The notes: generated from the sequence alone by a model not told the origin. DNA of 64,000 nucleotides from Rhynchospora pubera (GCA_028095005.1 CM051459.1:313908513-313972512), one strand, 5' to 3'; numbered from the stretch's first letter, positions 44,134 through 57,209 are shown. Numbers and translations are program-made.

Positions 44134-44991
44134 ATGGGTGAGTATGAGGCTAAAATTGATGAACAAACTAGTTCAACCAAATGTGTTGATTGTGATAGGT
44201 TGAACTCTATTGTTGATACCACCCATGATGCCTTGGTTAGGAAAGACGATACCATAGAAACCCTAAAAGTAGATGAGCTTACTTCTAAGATGGGTGAGTA
44301 TGAGACTAAAATGAAGGAGCTTGAAAAACAACTTGAAAAATCGGTTTTAGCTCAAGCCCCTAAAGTGGATTTGAAGAACCTTTTCAATGGTCAAAACATC
44401 ATGACATGTCCGGTCTTGGTTACCAAAAGCCTTATCAAACCAAGAAAAAGAATTTGTCACACAATAATGGGAAACAAGTTGCACAAAACACACAATTTAA
44501 AAAACTTAGGAATTCTCGTGATAATGCACATATGTACCAAAGGAAACCTAGAAACACTAGAGTGCAAAACAAAAAGAATTTGCAAAATCAAGAAAAGAAG
44601 GTTTTTGTTCCAAACGCATCCAATAAAATTTATTTTAGAGGACCCGATGAATGGTTTTATGAATTTAAAGAGCAACATCTTTCACAAAACCACAAGGCTC
44701 AATCCAATAAGCATCAAAAGAATGTTTCCCAACATTTCTAAAAGGATCGCAAAAAGGATTTTAATGCCTCATCCAATGATCCTAAAAAGAAGGTCGAATA
44801 CCTTAGAGCCCATTACTATTCTCATTTTGTCAAGGGTTCTACCATGCCTAAACCAACCAATGCATTTTGTAACTATTGTTGTCAAAATGGACATATCTCG
44901 TTGGAATGCAAATTTAGGAAACCAAATTGTGAGTCCAAAGGTTTGTACCTCTAGTGGTACAACTAACGGTATGGTAACCAATGTGATCTAA
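44134..44991 (+). pseudogene. Ty1/copia gag remnant, copy B
   Basis: Collinear with 9267-10087. The same internal frame change before GLGYQKPY is present, showing it is ancestral. B has in addition a TAA in the gag frame at about 44739-44741 (SQHF then stop), where A has a Gln codon. The knuckle CNYCCQNGHISLEC follows the stop. The long open frame 44134-44991 is partly an alternative frame, not the real gag frame. Confidence 0.6.
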
Positions 44992-45634
44992 ATACCAAGT
45001 TTACCCCCGGTCCTATAAGCCAAATATTTAGGGGGAGCCTCTTTATGTTCATTTTTTTTATGTTTGAGAGGTTAAATTTGGTCACACTACTTTGGTGCAA
45101 GCCCCCTGCTGTTTATTACCTCGGGAATGACCACGAGAACCTCTGATTAAAGGATTCAAAGAATTATATGTCTAGGCTAAAAGAGTTGTGAAATGCAACT
45201 TGTTGGGTGATTAAGCATGTGAAATTTGTTTATGAGATTTTTATGGTAAGTTAAGATTTTAAATTTTAAACCCAACTTGAACCATAATGGTAATTTACCA
45301 AGCAGTCCATTAGTCGATCAAATACCGTTTTATTTTGGAGTTGAGATATTTGTTCTCATTTTTGACATTGATTTAGGATTTGAGTTATTTGTTCTCGAAT
45401 CCTATGAAGTATCAGGTTCTAAGTACAGAGCATATTGTTGACTCAGAAACAAAGAGTTCGCAAAGTTAGGATCAAGAGTATAACCGCACTGGTCAATCAG
45501 GCACAATAACTTTGCAACTTGCACGTTGAATACAAAGCGGGCCGCTGATTCAGGTAACGAGGGAAACTTATGATCAAACTGGGGTTTTGGTCCAGTTAGA
45601 CCGCTTCTGATTTTATTTGGCACTTGTTCTAGGT

Positions 45635-45890
45635 ATAACTTGAGTTAATTTGAACTCAAATTATAATTTGATTTCATTTTTGTTAATTTGAATCAATTTG
45701 GATTCAAATTATGTTAGTTCGAGACGATTTGGAGCCTCAAACTAAATTCTAGATAACTTGAGTGTATTTGATACTCAAGTTAGTTTTGATTTGGATTTGA
45801 CACAATTTGAGTCAACTTATACTCAAATCGAAATTTAATTTGGTTTGCTTTGTATTTGTGTCAATTTGAGTTAATAACTCAAATCAGAAT
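45635..45890. repeat. Array of TTTGAGT...ACTCAAA palindromes, copy B
   Basis: Collinear with 10771-11025. The paired arms are kept, with only scattered loop changes. Confidence 0.7.
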
Positions 45891-46038
45891 TTTACCATAA
45901 ATTTCAAACATTGAAGCCGCACAATTTCATTTTGGTCTTGTGGACTCTTAGAATTTCTAAATAAATTTCAATTTAATTTGAATTTCACAGGATGCATTAT
46001 GATGAAAATGATCAAAGTCGGATTTGGCCAATCTTTAG

Positions 46039-46269
46039 GGGTGTGTTTGAATAGGCCGGGAATAGGGAATAGGAATAAGAAATTTTGATTTGCGTGCTTA
46101 TTCTTATTCTTGTGCAAAACAAACGGCATAAGAATAAGGAATTTGGGCCCTTATTCCTATACTAACAAAACCATAGTATAAGAATAAGGAATAAGGATAA
46201 GCACGCAAACCGAAATTCCTTATTCTTATATCCTATTCACGACTTATTCCGTTGCATCTAAACACACCC
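46039..46269. mobile_element. MITE with GGGTGTGTTTG ends, copy B
   Basis: Collinear with 11172-11402, flanked by TAG. The left terminal repeat has one more mismatch (GGGTGTGTTTGAAT). Confidence 0.7.
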
Positions 46270-47392
46270 TAGATGATTTTGACATTAAATGATCAGTGAA
46301 ACTGAAATCTTTAGAATTTTTTGAGCTTTTAGACATTTCATTTGAGGTTTTCGAATTTTCTGTGAATTTTAATACATTTTGACATTTGGACAATTTATAA
46401 ATTTTCTGGACAGGACCCACCAGACCACTAATCAGTTCAAAATTAGAAAAGAGTCTCTCTGTTTCACCAAAAATTATGAAACCATAATCATTTGAAAGAA
46501 GACTCAGAGAGGATTTTCAGATTTGAAAATAGACATTCAGAGGGACTTGATTTAATTTTTGTATTATTTTTAAACATCCTTTTGGTTGCGGTTTTGAATT
46601 TTAATTTTATGAAAGTTTTCTGAGATGGTTACTGGAATTTTCATCTTTTTGTTAGTTTTTCAAAATTCATAAAAATTAATCTTTCCATCCTTTTGTCTTG
46701 AATTTTTTTTACAGAATGTGTGTTTCAACTTGCTTTATCTTCAGTACAATTTTCAATCAATTTTTTTCAACCATTTTAGAGAAAATAATATTTTTGTGTC
46801 CTATCAAATTCTGGTATAATTTTGGCAGCATTTCTTTCTAGTTTTCTTTGTAATTGAGTTATTGATCTGATCAAGGACGACCAAAGCTGGGCTAAGGATC
46901 CATTGAACAGATTTTGAACCATTACACATGTTCTTCCCATGCTTAGCGCAGTCCAAACATGGTAATAACCAAACAACAAATTAATTATCACTTTTAATAA
47001 CATGTTTTACCATATTTAAACTATTATGAACATTTTAAACACGGTAATAAAACTGAAATTATTTTGATCATCAAATTTTCATGCTTAATTTCAGATTTTA
47101 TTCACAAGAAAGAAAGAAGAAAATATTTCAAATAGATAAAACAATAAAAAGAAAGGACAATGAATTAACAACACAATTGCAATTGCTTTCAATAAAACAA
47201 ATTACAAACCTTGATATACCTTTCTTACAATCTCTTTAAGCCTTCTCTCTATTTTTTTATTTTACAGAATTTTCTCTCTTTTTTTTTGGAAAAATAAACA
47301 ACCACACCTTTTTTTCTCTCTCTCCTTTTTTTTTTGAGATGCAACTTCTGGGGTATTTAAAAGCCTCCAGACTTGGGAGAGGCGGTGTGGTT

Positions 47393-49364
47393 GTCCAAAG
47401 TTGCAATTTTATTCTGAAACATAAGCCAGAGAAAAATTTTGAACCTTGGTGGGACCCTGAGCTTCCAAATAGATGAAAGAGGTGAAAATGGCAAGGGTGG
47501 CAGGTAATGAGTTTGTAGAGTGAGCTTGTGGAGTAAAGTCATGTATTATTCTCCAACTTCCAAAGAACCCCATCAGTTTTAGTATCTAGCAAGCCATTTA
47601 GTAAAGGAGTCACTAGCAATAGTAGAGAGGAGAGTTGGTCCAAAGCAATAACTGAGGTGTAGAGCAGAGGTGAAAAAAGAGGAGCTGTGGCATTAAAGCT
47701 GACTCTAAACTGATGAATAGAGATGAACTTATCAATAGCAAAAGCGAAGAGCTCAGGTTGAAAAGTCAAACTTACATCCAAGTAGTGTGTTAAAAGTTTG
47801 AGGTTTGAAGAGATTTTACTGTTATAAGGATATAGAGAAAGAGAAGAAGATTGAAGTGTGGAGACCAAAGATTTCCAAAGAGAAGAAATTGGAGATGACC
47901 ATTTCCATAACCATTTAGCTAGCAAGGCCTCATTGAATGTTTTCAGATCTAAAACTCCAAGTCCCCCAACTCTTTTTGGTTTGATGACAGAGTTCCAGGA
48001 AATCATGACTAATTTCCTTTTATCAGAATGGACCCCATGCCAGAGAAAATTCTTCTCAAAGAATCTAACTTTTTGATCAACCAAGCAGGAAGCTTGAAGA
48101 CGGTCATGAAGTAGGTTGGCAAAGAAGAAAGACAAGCATTGATAACCAGCAATAGAGAGTAGAGATGAAGACTAGCCTAGAAGTTTGAGTTGAAATCTAG
48201 AGATCAGTTGTTGATAGTCAGCTCTCACTAGAGGCTTGTCAGAGAGAGGTAGACCCAAATAGGTTAGAGGAAAAGTTGCATTTCTACAGTTCAGAATAGT
48301 AGATAAGGATTGAGAAATATCAGCTTGGCAGAAAAGTGTTAGCAAGTCTGATTTGTCTGAGTTTAAATTTAGCCCAGAACAACTGCCAAAAACTTGAAAC
48401 ATAATTTTAATGAAAGTGTCTTGTTGAACAGTTGGCTTGAAGAAAAAGATAGCATCATCAGCATGGAATAAGGAAGAAAACATATTGTACAGGGGCACAA
48501 GAATGACACCCAAACAGTTCAGTTTTGCCACCTATCTCGAGAGGAAATCAAAAGCTAGTATGAAGAGATAAGAAGAAAGCGGATCTCCTTGGCGCACACC
48601 TCTTCTCAAGACTATTGGTTTGCCAGCAATTCCATTGACAACACTCTGGAAGCACCTTGAAGAACACAACCTAAAACAATTGAGATGAAAGGTTGCTGAA
48701 ACCCTAAAACTGATAAAACTCTAGCTAAGAAGCTCCAACTAATGGTGTCAAAAGCTTTGTGTATATCAGCTTTAAAGATAGCAAGAGGAGTTTTGGTTTT
48801 TGGAGCAATGATGAATGATCTCTTGAGCATAAAGAAAGTTCTCTGAGATGGCCCTTCCTTGCATGAAACCAGTCTGATTGTTAGAAATGAGGGAAGAGAT
48901 GAAGGGAGTCAATCTAAGAGTTAAAATCTTGGAGAAGATTCTCTGGAAGGAATGAATGATGCTGATAGGCCTAAAATCAGCTGTGGAAGTATGATGCTCA
49001 GATTTAGGTATGAGAGCAACGATTAAAGAATTTTGAGGATGAAGAGTGGAGGAATACATGGCAACATTGAGAGTAGAAGTGATCTCTGGAGCTAATTCTT
49101 CGTTAAAAAGCTTTGAAGAAATCACCAATAAAGCCATCAGGACCTGGAGATTTATTTGATGGCCAGGAAGAAATAACTTCACACACTTCTTTCAAATTGG
49201 AGCAATCAAAGAAGAGAAGTCAGTGTCAGAAGGAGTAGAGTAAAGGCAATCCAATTCAAAATTTGTAGCATTGGAGGAGGTGGAGCCCATCAAACTACAA
49301 AAAAAGTTAAAGAAAGCTAGTCCCTAAGTTTTTTTTTATCAGAAACAGCAGCTCCGTCAATTTG
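47393..49364 (-). pseudogene. L1-type LINE, copy B, truncated at both ends
   Basis: Collinear with the block A LINE without the solo LTR: zinc-binding region start (47542-47393), C-terminal RT (48135-47539 and 48531-48172, with FHADDAIFF and TYLGLPLS), and middle RT pieces (48830-48612 KADIHKAFDTISWSFL; 49182-48772 LIVALIPK, RPISIIHS). The 3' end, including the poly(A) and most of the zinc-binding part, was removed by the deletion of A's 12510-13391. The 5' linker is cut at 49364 by the junction with block C. Confidence 0.87.
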
Positions 49365-49389
49365 ATACACTAAATCAATTTGATACACT

Positions 49390-50270
49390 AAATTATATTT
49401 TCTTACATATCCCAATGCTAAATAGACATACACTAAATCATGCCAAATATTGCTACATAAACACCCACCTAATGTGTGGGCATAATAAATAAATTAAACG
49501 ATAATTTTAATATATAAACAACTTTAAAAAAATAATTTAATTTATTGTAGACTTTTTTTTTGGAGAGACCAAACAATTGGGATATGACTAATTGTATGGA
49601 AATCAATGTTTTTTTTAATTTATTAAAAATCAGAACGTGCCATGAGTGTGAAAATTAATATTTCTTGTTACTGTTATTTGTCTAATAACTAATAAAAGGG
49701 CAACTTTCCAAATTTAGGAGATTTTAATAAGTAGAGATATTGTTGGCATAGTTGGCATGTTAAAATCGTGCTATTCCAAATATATGGTGGAATTGGCGCC
49801 TGCCCCCAATATAACGATTCCATTATTTATATGTTTCCCTATATATTTTCAGCAACTTAATTAAGTGATAGAGAAAAACGTTCAAACAGCATATTTAAGA
49901 GTTAATACGTTTTCAATTAATTTTGCATTACCAAATAAATAGATATATATTATAGAAGGCAATAGTTATATTTTGCATTTAATAAAAAGCACACAAAATT
50001 AATACATACTGTAGTAATAATAATAATGGCACATATTGGTCAACTTATCATAAAAGTTAAGGAATTGTGTTGGCTTATTTCGTTTTATTTATGCTTATTT
50101 AATTTCCGTGCAGACTAAGTGAAGCAAAGCAAATATGTCATATTATTCAAGCTTATCTGTAAATCACAACTTGGGTTTTTACAATAATTTTAAGGTTGTG
50201 TATCATTTTTTCTCCTAAAAGAATATATAGTTTCTCACTGCATAAAATATACTATATATTATATATTAAT
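49390..50270 (-). repeat. Block C: inverted third copy of about 880 bp
   Basis: Reverse complement of 41024-41908 in block B (and of the matching part of A, about 3050-3935). It includes the 5' part of the Helitron in inverted form (5' end at 49736-49737). At sites where A and B differ, C agrees sometimes with A and sometimes with B, so it is not a very recent copy of either. The left junction carries a short tandem filler. The right junction is the start of 'tgtctcgcac'. Confidence 0.9.
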
Positions 50271-50704
50271 GTCTCGCACTTTTTCAGTCCGACCACGGAA
50301 GATCAGATAGTCCTCTATGGGGCGAAGAAAATGCGGATCAGATACCCCTCGAGCATCTTGAGACCCGTCGTTACTGCCCATTCCAAACGAGCGAAGGGCA
50401 CTAATGCGGTTCTAAGTACCTCGAGAGTTGATTGTTTGTCGTAGGTCCTTTTTTTCCAGTCACGAACTGAGCCAAGATCACCTCTAGATCGGGATAATCA
50501 AAGTTTAAATGTCGTAAGTGGATGAAGTCCATTTTAATAAAAGGATTGTGTCTTGGTAGAGAATTTCAGGGTGAAAGCGAAGTAGAGGGACAGCATTTGA
50601 ACAGTGCCATACAAACATGAATGATGTGATTTAATTCTTTAGTTTCACATTTTTCAGATATTTAGGTTGTTTTTACTTTGTTGTGTCAGGCTTAGTGCCG
50701 TTAT

Positions 50705-51030
50705 AGATTTTTGAGTTCGATACTAGAAAATTTGGTATCCTAGATCGATCCTCAGTCGTTTGGAGATTTAGAGATTTTGGGATTTCGTTCAAGTCTTGAG
50801 TACAGATGCGCTATGCCTTATCTTGACAGGAACTTAGGTGATGGCCACTGGTTGACTTTTCTTCTGGTCACTTGGCCACAGGCTGTTAGATTTGAGTCCA
50901 ACGCTAGAAAATAGGGTATTCTAGGTCAGTTGTCAATCGTTTTGAGGAATTTAGGGATTTTTGGGATTTTCATTCAAGTCGCGAGTACAGATGCGCTATG
51001 CCTTCTCTTGACAGGAACTTCAGTGATAAT
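50705..51030. repeat. Two-copy tandem repeat, period about 184 bp
   Basis: Units starting 'agatttttgagttcgatac' (50705) and 'agatttgagtccaacgct' (50888) share 'gagtacagatgcgctatgcc' and 'ttgacaggaactt'. Diverged by many substitutions. Confidence 0.75.
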
Positions 51031-51124
51031 TCATAATTGACTTTTCCTTTTTCTCAATCTGAACATCGGGAGGATGTCTCCTTCAGGGCGAAACGCGATG
51101 CAATCTTGAAGGGACGAACTTTTG

Positions 51125-51405
51125 ACTTTTAAGACTTTATGTCACTTTAGACTTTGTGTCTTTTGGGTCACTTTTAGGCTTTGTGCCATCTTGATCTCGT
51201 GTTACTTTTAGATTTTGTGTCATTTAGACTTTGGATCTTGCGTCATTCTTAGACTTTGTGTCATTTTTCTTTGGACTTTGTGTCATTTTCAGACTTTGTG
51301 TCATTTTTCTTTGGACTTTGTGTCATTTTCAGACTTTGTGTCATTTTTCTTCGGACTTTGTGTCATTGTCGGACTTTGTGTCATTTTTCTTTGGACTTTT
51401 AATTT
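51125..51405. repeat. Tandem repeat of 'gactttgtgtcatttt' units
   Basis: At least eight units of about 20-22 bp, alternating 'tttctttg' and 'cag' tails into a 42-43 bp higher-order period between 51245 and 51395. The open frames here (51215-51430 and 51231-51422) are artefacts of the repeat. Confidence 0.9.
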
Positions 51406-51524
51406 TCTCTTTAGGATTTTAAACTTTTGAGTTTAGACTTTTAAATTTGTACTTTTAAACTTATCGTTGACCTTCTTGGTGATTTCAATTTTGTCTGCAA
51501 ATTTTGATGCTTGACTGTGCTTGT

Positions 51525-51665
51525 TGTTCAGAACAAGGAATGTCAGATGTACCTGCTGTCCAGAATATAAAATGTTCGAACGTACCTGCTGTCCAGAACA
51601 TAATCTGTTCAAATGTACCTGTTGTTCAAAACATGAAATGTTCAACAGTACCTGTTGTTCAAATG
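51525..51665. repeat. Tandem repeat, about 33-36 bp units
   Basis: Four units of 'gtacctgctgtccagaa' or 'gtacctgttgttcaaaa' followed by 'aaatgttc'-like spacers. Confidence 0.8.
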
Positions 51666-53464
51666 CTTTCTGTTTGATTCCTCTAAAAACTCAATTTTTA
51701 ATTTATCCATGCAAATTTGTTATTCTCCATCCCTTTTTACTTTAAAAATATTTTTGTGCTTTGGTGTTTTGCCACGACATATCAAAATATTCCTCATATT
51801 TTTCTTGACATTTTGATATTTTATGAGAATTTTTCTGACAATCTAGCTATTTTTAATGCATTTTTGAAGTTTTCTGCTTCGCAGAATTTTTGATTGGTTG
51901 AGACTTTGGTGTTTGTGTTTTGTCGTCAGGGATTCGTTCCACGCTGGACGTCACAGAGGATCAAGGAGTCGTTGAGGACTCAGGTCGATTGAGTCGCATG
52001 GTTTGGGTTCGACGCAGTGGATCATCGAGACTTGAGTTCAATCCATATTCATCTCGTGGTCCCCGCTGTCAGAGGATATTAGTTTCTCCTTTTGAGCCGT
52101 TACACCTAGGATCCATCTGTTTGAGGTTTTGTCAAGATTCGTGCTGGTCAATCGTCTCTTCTTGGTTTGACTTCCCAGAGAGGAGCTAGCCATGGCGGAA
52201 TGGGTCGACCCGTCAGAACTTTGTCAAATTATTTCCGTGGCTTTGCTGCACCATTGTTGACACGGAAAAGTTGCTTGGAGTCGTCTCACCTTCCTCTTTG
52301 AGGCTGGTTCTTTCAATTTATCTTTTCATTAAAGTTTCCTTAAGATTTCACTTATTCCACGAGCTTGGCTGAGGGACCAGATTGGAGGTTCCTTGGAGTT
52401 AACTAAATGACATTGGTGAGATTATTTTGACTGAGGCGCTATGTTTATGTGACAATTGAGGTTTGTGTGTGAGTTTTATGCCATGTCGTTCATCCTTTTA
52501 AAATCATATTTTGACACATTTCTGGATATACTTTACACTTCTTTGTTATAATTTTGAAGCACATTTTCAAGCAACATGAGTTTCCCTTTCAATTTTTACT
52601 GTGACCCCAGATGTCATTTAGGATGTCACTCCTCAGTTCTTACACATTTGCCATTTTATGCTTCTTTCATTTCGAATACCTTTTTTACTATGCGTTCATT
52701 CATCATTTGTGTTAGATACTTCTGGGTCTGGTCTCCTTGGGTACTTGGGGGCTGGTACAGGCATGGTATACACACTCACCAGTTCATTGGTACCTAGTGA
52801 CATTTCCTTGGGGGGCTTGAGGCTGTCAATTTCTTCATTATATGCAACAATTAGATTTTAGGGACTTAATTTATGACCAGGGGGGTTAACACCTAGAGAT
52901 TCATCATTTCATGCTAGTGTTCACTCAGAACTTATTTATATTGATTAGTGGCCTAAGAAACAATGAAACTAAACAGCACAGGAGCCCCAAAGCATTCAGG
53001 CCCACTAAATTTGATTAATTATGCCTTTATGAAACATCATGCTAAAAACATGACTTCCCTTTAACAAACATATATTATCTTATTCCCTTTTTTATATATA
53101 TATATTTCTTTAGAAAACAGAATTTCCTTTCGTTTTTTTTTTTTGAAGCAAACCTCAAAATATGTAAACTGAACCTAGTTTAAGTTAAAACCAGAATTTT
53201 TACCACATGCTACTGGGAGGACTCGCAGTTGCAAAATGACCAAGACTGGAAAGACATATTTTCTTTAATGACTTTCAAGACTCAACACGTACTCTTTGAT
53301 ATAAAGATTCTTTTATTTTGCTTAACTTAAACTTATGTCTACATGAGAACGATGATATTGCATTTTGAACCCTGAACTTGTTTGTTATTATTATACTTTT
53401 TTTTACTCCAGTCGACCTGAAACTTAGCCTACTGTAGAAACCAGATTTTGAGCAATATTATGAG

Positions 53465-54057
53465 GGTGGAATCTATGTCACGCTCCTCACAACCAAGCCA
53501 TTTTCTGATTTTGGACAGTATGCAAAGATTCAGGCATCCTTTTGCATTAAAAAAAAATAGAAATTAGACTATCCCTTTGACTTTGAAATCCGACAAGCAT
53601 GAAAAACTTGATTGTTTAGAAATATCTTGTTTCTGTACCTTTGACAAAAGTAAACAAACCTAAAGAAAACTTATATGCATTTTTAAATATATTTTTGACA
53701 TTTATACCTTTACATGGACTTAACTCTTGCATTTTTTTGACAGAATAACTCCATTTCAACTTTGAAGCTAACATCTACCATGGCTAGAACTTAATCTACC
53801 CCTAATTGTAAACTGTGTGCATGACAGGCTCAACAAAGACATGATGAAAACTATGATACATACTGAGGCAAACTAAAGGCCAGAAACTAGCATGGCATCC
53901 GTGGAGGTGGAATCTAAGTCACGCTCTCCACATAACCAACAGCTTCTAACCATGCACATTAAGGGAACTTATGTTGATGCAAATTACTCCTATATGCAAG
54001 ACTTTTCAGAGGCACAACTGATGTTCATGAGTGTGGAATCTATGTCACGCTCCTCAC
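53465..54057. repeat. Three dispersed copies of a 26-bp motif
   Basis: 'tggaatctatgtcacgctcc' plus 'tcac' occurs at about 53467, 53909 and 54034 in the same direction, with two or three mismatches in the middle copy. The sequence between them is not repeated. Confidence 0.75.
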
Positions 54058-56596
54058 TAGCATCAGTGTAATCTCCAAAGAACAAAACCAGAAATGAAAA
54101 AGAGAAAGAAAGACACAACAAATGCATTTAACATCATTTTATTCATATTTTTGGAGGCCAATACAAAGGGATTACATCTATTACCTTGATTGCAAATAAA
54201 ACTTAAGTTTTGAAAATGACAGAGTTTCAACTACTAAAATTGGCCTCCTTTCTTTCTCAGGAGGTGCTTCTTTTATAGGAGATTTCCAGGGTTTGGTGAC
54301 TTCATCATCTGGACATGTGGCATCATCTCCATTCTTCTACCTTTGATCAGTGGTTGTGATGGTGAGATAGCCTGCCGCCTTACTTTTACAATCTTGCCTT
54401 CACTTCTTCTTTTCTACTATTCCATTTTACTCTCCAATCTCCTTTTGACACCTGGTATTTACAGGCTGGGGATGGGATAGTCGTTTGCAACTTCTACTTC
54501 TTCTCACTTGTCATGCTGGTTGTATATGACAGATGGGTCCTCATGCCATTTGGCATTTGGTGGGACCAGGCCATGTTTGCTATCTCTTATCCACTGGCTT
54601 TCCTTGGGGAGGGAGTATTAGGCGCCAATTGTGGAGTAGGGACAGGTGGCGCTCATCCATGCATCTATAGGCAGTGGATGGTTTTGATGTTCTTGTGGGG
54701 GTATCAGCTTTAAGTCCCTAGCTGTAACTAGGCAACAGGTTTCTTTCTTTTCTCCATTTGCTTTCATTTGAGTTACCACATAGATTTTACACTGGAGCCA
54801 TCCATATCCATCATGTAATTTCACTAATACCCTCCAATTCACATGCATTTGATCTCAAATAGAGGGATAGAAGTGGAATTGGGGCTTTATTCGTCTGCAA
54901 TTTACCAATTGACTTAATTTGGTTGGTTGATCCTTATGTTTGCTGTTTCATTTCCAGTAAAAAGAGGTTTCCCTTATGTCAGATGGAAGGATGTGCTGTC
55001 GATTTCCAATTAGCTAAGAGAAATCAATCGAATTAACCTGTGAAGGCAGGAGGGGTAAAATTGGAATATTATATCTTCTTCTTTCATTGGCTGAGTACTA
55101 CATTCTTTTGTCTTCTCTGCATGTTCCAGATTTGCCCCTGGACCCACCAGAGAGAACTCATGCGCTGCATCTCAATAATTTGCATTTTCAGGTTTCTTTT
55201 GTTTCCCTTTTGTGACATCTAATCATATCCAATGCTCAAAGAAAGTGCTTCAACTCCATCATCTGTCCATTCACTATGTGATGTATGGTGAGATGCATGC
55301 TTGTTCCAGAGAGCATGCTTTAGTCATTCCTTTTTTTATATTCCACGCCTTTTATCACCTTCTGATCATCATTCAATGCCTTGTACTATGGGGGACCAAA
55401 GAGAGCATGCTTTTCACTTTTCACCTTTTTACTTCTCTCAAGTGTAACCGAAACCAACATCATCTCCAGTGGATTTAGGAACTTGTCTTACTTGATTTTC
55501 ATCATTACAGCATCTAAGTACCATGTTTAACATTCCTCATTAACCAATTGAATTTGTTGACCGTGGTTATGCCAAGTTTGACTGATAGTTGACCAGTCAT
55601 GGTACCAATAGGCGTTCTCAGTACATCACTTCATTTTGGTTCCAATTGAATGCATGTTCCTGTTCTCAGGACCTTCATAAACATGTATGCACAAGCACAC
55701 CGAGCTCCCATGTCTCCAATGGCTTCAATTTCACTTTTATCATCTCACCGCCTCGAAAACCTTCCCATCAAAATTCGACGTATTCAGAGAACGAGAGGGA
55801 TAAATATTAGCATCATTATCTTCTCCTCGACACAAGCTTTCCAGCGGTACCAAGAATTTCGGAAATGGTGGCGGGGTTCGCCGGATTGGGTTTTGTCAGA
55901 GGGACGGAGCTCTCCTTCTCCGATTTTCAATTTCCTTTTCTTTTCTCTTATGTTAAGTGTGGGGTCCGATGCGGGAGAGCCAATCATGGCTCGACACTTG
56001 TGAAGAGGTCGATGGGCAGAACAGATTGGAGAAGAAGGTTGTTGTCCGAACCTCTCCATTTCCGTCTTAATGGAGCTGTCCATTTTCAGCTTTAATTGAA
56101 TTTCAATAATTGTTTGATTTTTTGCTTTTCTTTGAAAAATTAATTGGAGCCTTTCTCTTCGTTATTTCGGCATAAAATTTAGCACACTTCTTCATAAAAA
56201 CGCGGAGCACCAGATGGTCATGAATTTTCCATTTTTAGAATTTTAGATTAATTAAAGGAATTTTCTAAAGTTTATAGAATAATTCACATAATTAATTTAT
56301 TCACGCATCCTTGCTGCTTCCTTCTAGCTTCTTGCTTGTCCAATCATCTTATGATAGTTTGTCACCTTTTTTATTAATATTGAATATTAAATATCAGATT
56401 AAAACAGTCATATGGTGAACTGTCTTAATATTAATATTAATATCAATATTATGGCTTTAATCCAGGTGCGTCTTTCGCTTCAAAAATTGACCCCATCTCT
56501 CTAAGAATCTGGACCCGACATACGTTCATGGGCCCCATTTTCACCGCCTTGCGAATTATTGAAATTTTCTCATGCGGCAAAAATTAGAGGTAAACA

Positions 56597-56612
56597 AATG
56601 CCCCCCACCAGA
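56597..56612 (-). other. Polypurine tract of the Tat-type element
   Basis: CTGGTGGGGGGCAT on the reverse strand, directly before the putative LTR start TGTTTACC. Fixes the element as reverse-strand, in line with its pol gene. Confidence 0.6.
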
Positions 56613-57209
56613 GTAGGTTGTGAGGAATCCAGAGTCGAACGACCTGCTCGGGTGCCCATTTCTGCATTCGCTCTGGGCCTCACTTTTTTGTGTCACTTCT
56701 CTTCTTGTGTTACTTTATCATTCTAAGGAGATGTCAGTTCCGATGATGATTCTGAAAGGGTTCGCATGGACGTGGTGCTGGCCCCTCCTTGTTTTGTTTC
56801 CTTTGCGGCAGACGCATCTGAGAAGATTGAGTCGACGGTGGGTTCTTTGGTTTCTCCTTTTGTATGGTTCTTTTACTGCATTTGGTAGTTTTGAGGTTTT
56901 AGATGGGACTTTAGTTTTGGACTTGGTTTTAGTTGATTGTTTCTTGATGTTGTGGTTGGGCCTTTCAGTCATGTGAATTTTTTTGGTCTTTCTTAGGCTT
57001 GTATGGTTTTTTGGGTCCGGTTGTAGTTCGTCTATGGATATGGATGTCATGTTTGGTAGTCTTTGATGCCTTTTCGATGTCATTGTATTTATTTCTGGTT
57101 CATTAAAATCCTTGGATCGCGAAGCGATTGCAAACCGCCACGCCTTCTGATTTTCTTACTCTTATTAGCAAGTTCGAGAAGACATACGCTCTCTGGTGCC
57201 CTAATTCAT

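Larger units (their letters stand above)
37943..49364 (+). repeat. Block B of the segmental duplication
   Basis: Direct copy of block A without the two solo LTRs at 5655 and 13935, and without A's 12510-13391 and 13758-13827. B has small gains of its own: a 'catataat' expansion near 40990-41015 and a 17-bp insert near 42566. It ends inside the LINE and is joined to block C through a short repeated filler ('tacactaaatcaatttga'). Confidence 0.93.
50270..56596 (-). mobile_element. Candidate 3' LTR of the Tat/Ogre-type element (very long, may hold other insertions)
   Basis: On the reverse strand the LTR would start TGTTTACCTCTAATTTTTGCC (ending at 56596), immediately after a polypurine tract, and would end GCGAGACA at 50270, where block C stops. 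That gives about 6.3 kb, long but within the range of Tat/Ogre LTRs. The other LTR is outside the window, so neither end can be confirmed, and the left end could be a truncation. No genes; several tandem repeats, listed separately. 52200-56500 holds no further structure that I can name. Confidence 0.45.

Noticed and set aside
51215..51430. Phe/Cys/Leu-rich open frames resembling membrane peptides
   Set aside because: They are translations of the 'gactttgtgtcatttt' tandem repeat in two frames.
56718..57083. Reverse-strand 121-codon frame rich in Lys and Thr
   Set aside because: No family match, low-complexity composition, and position in the untranslated stretch between LTR and antisense gene.
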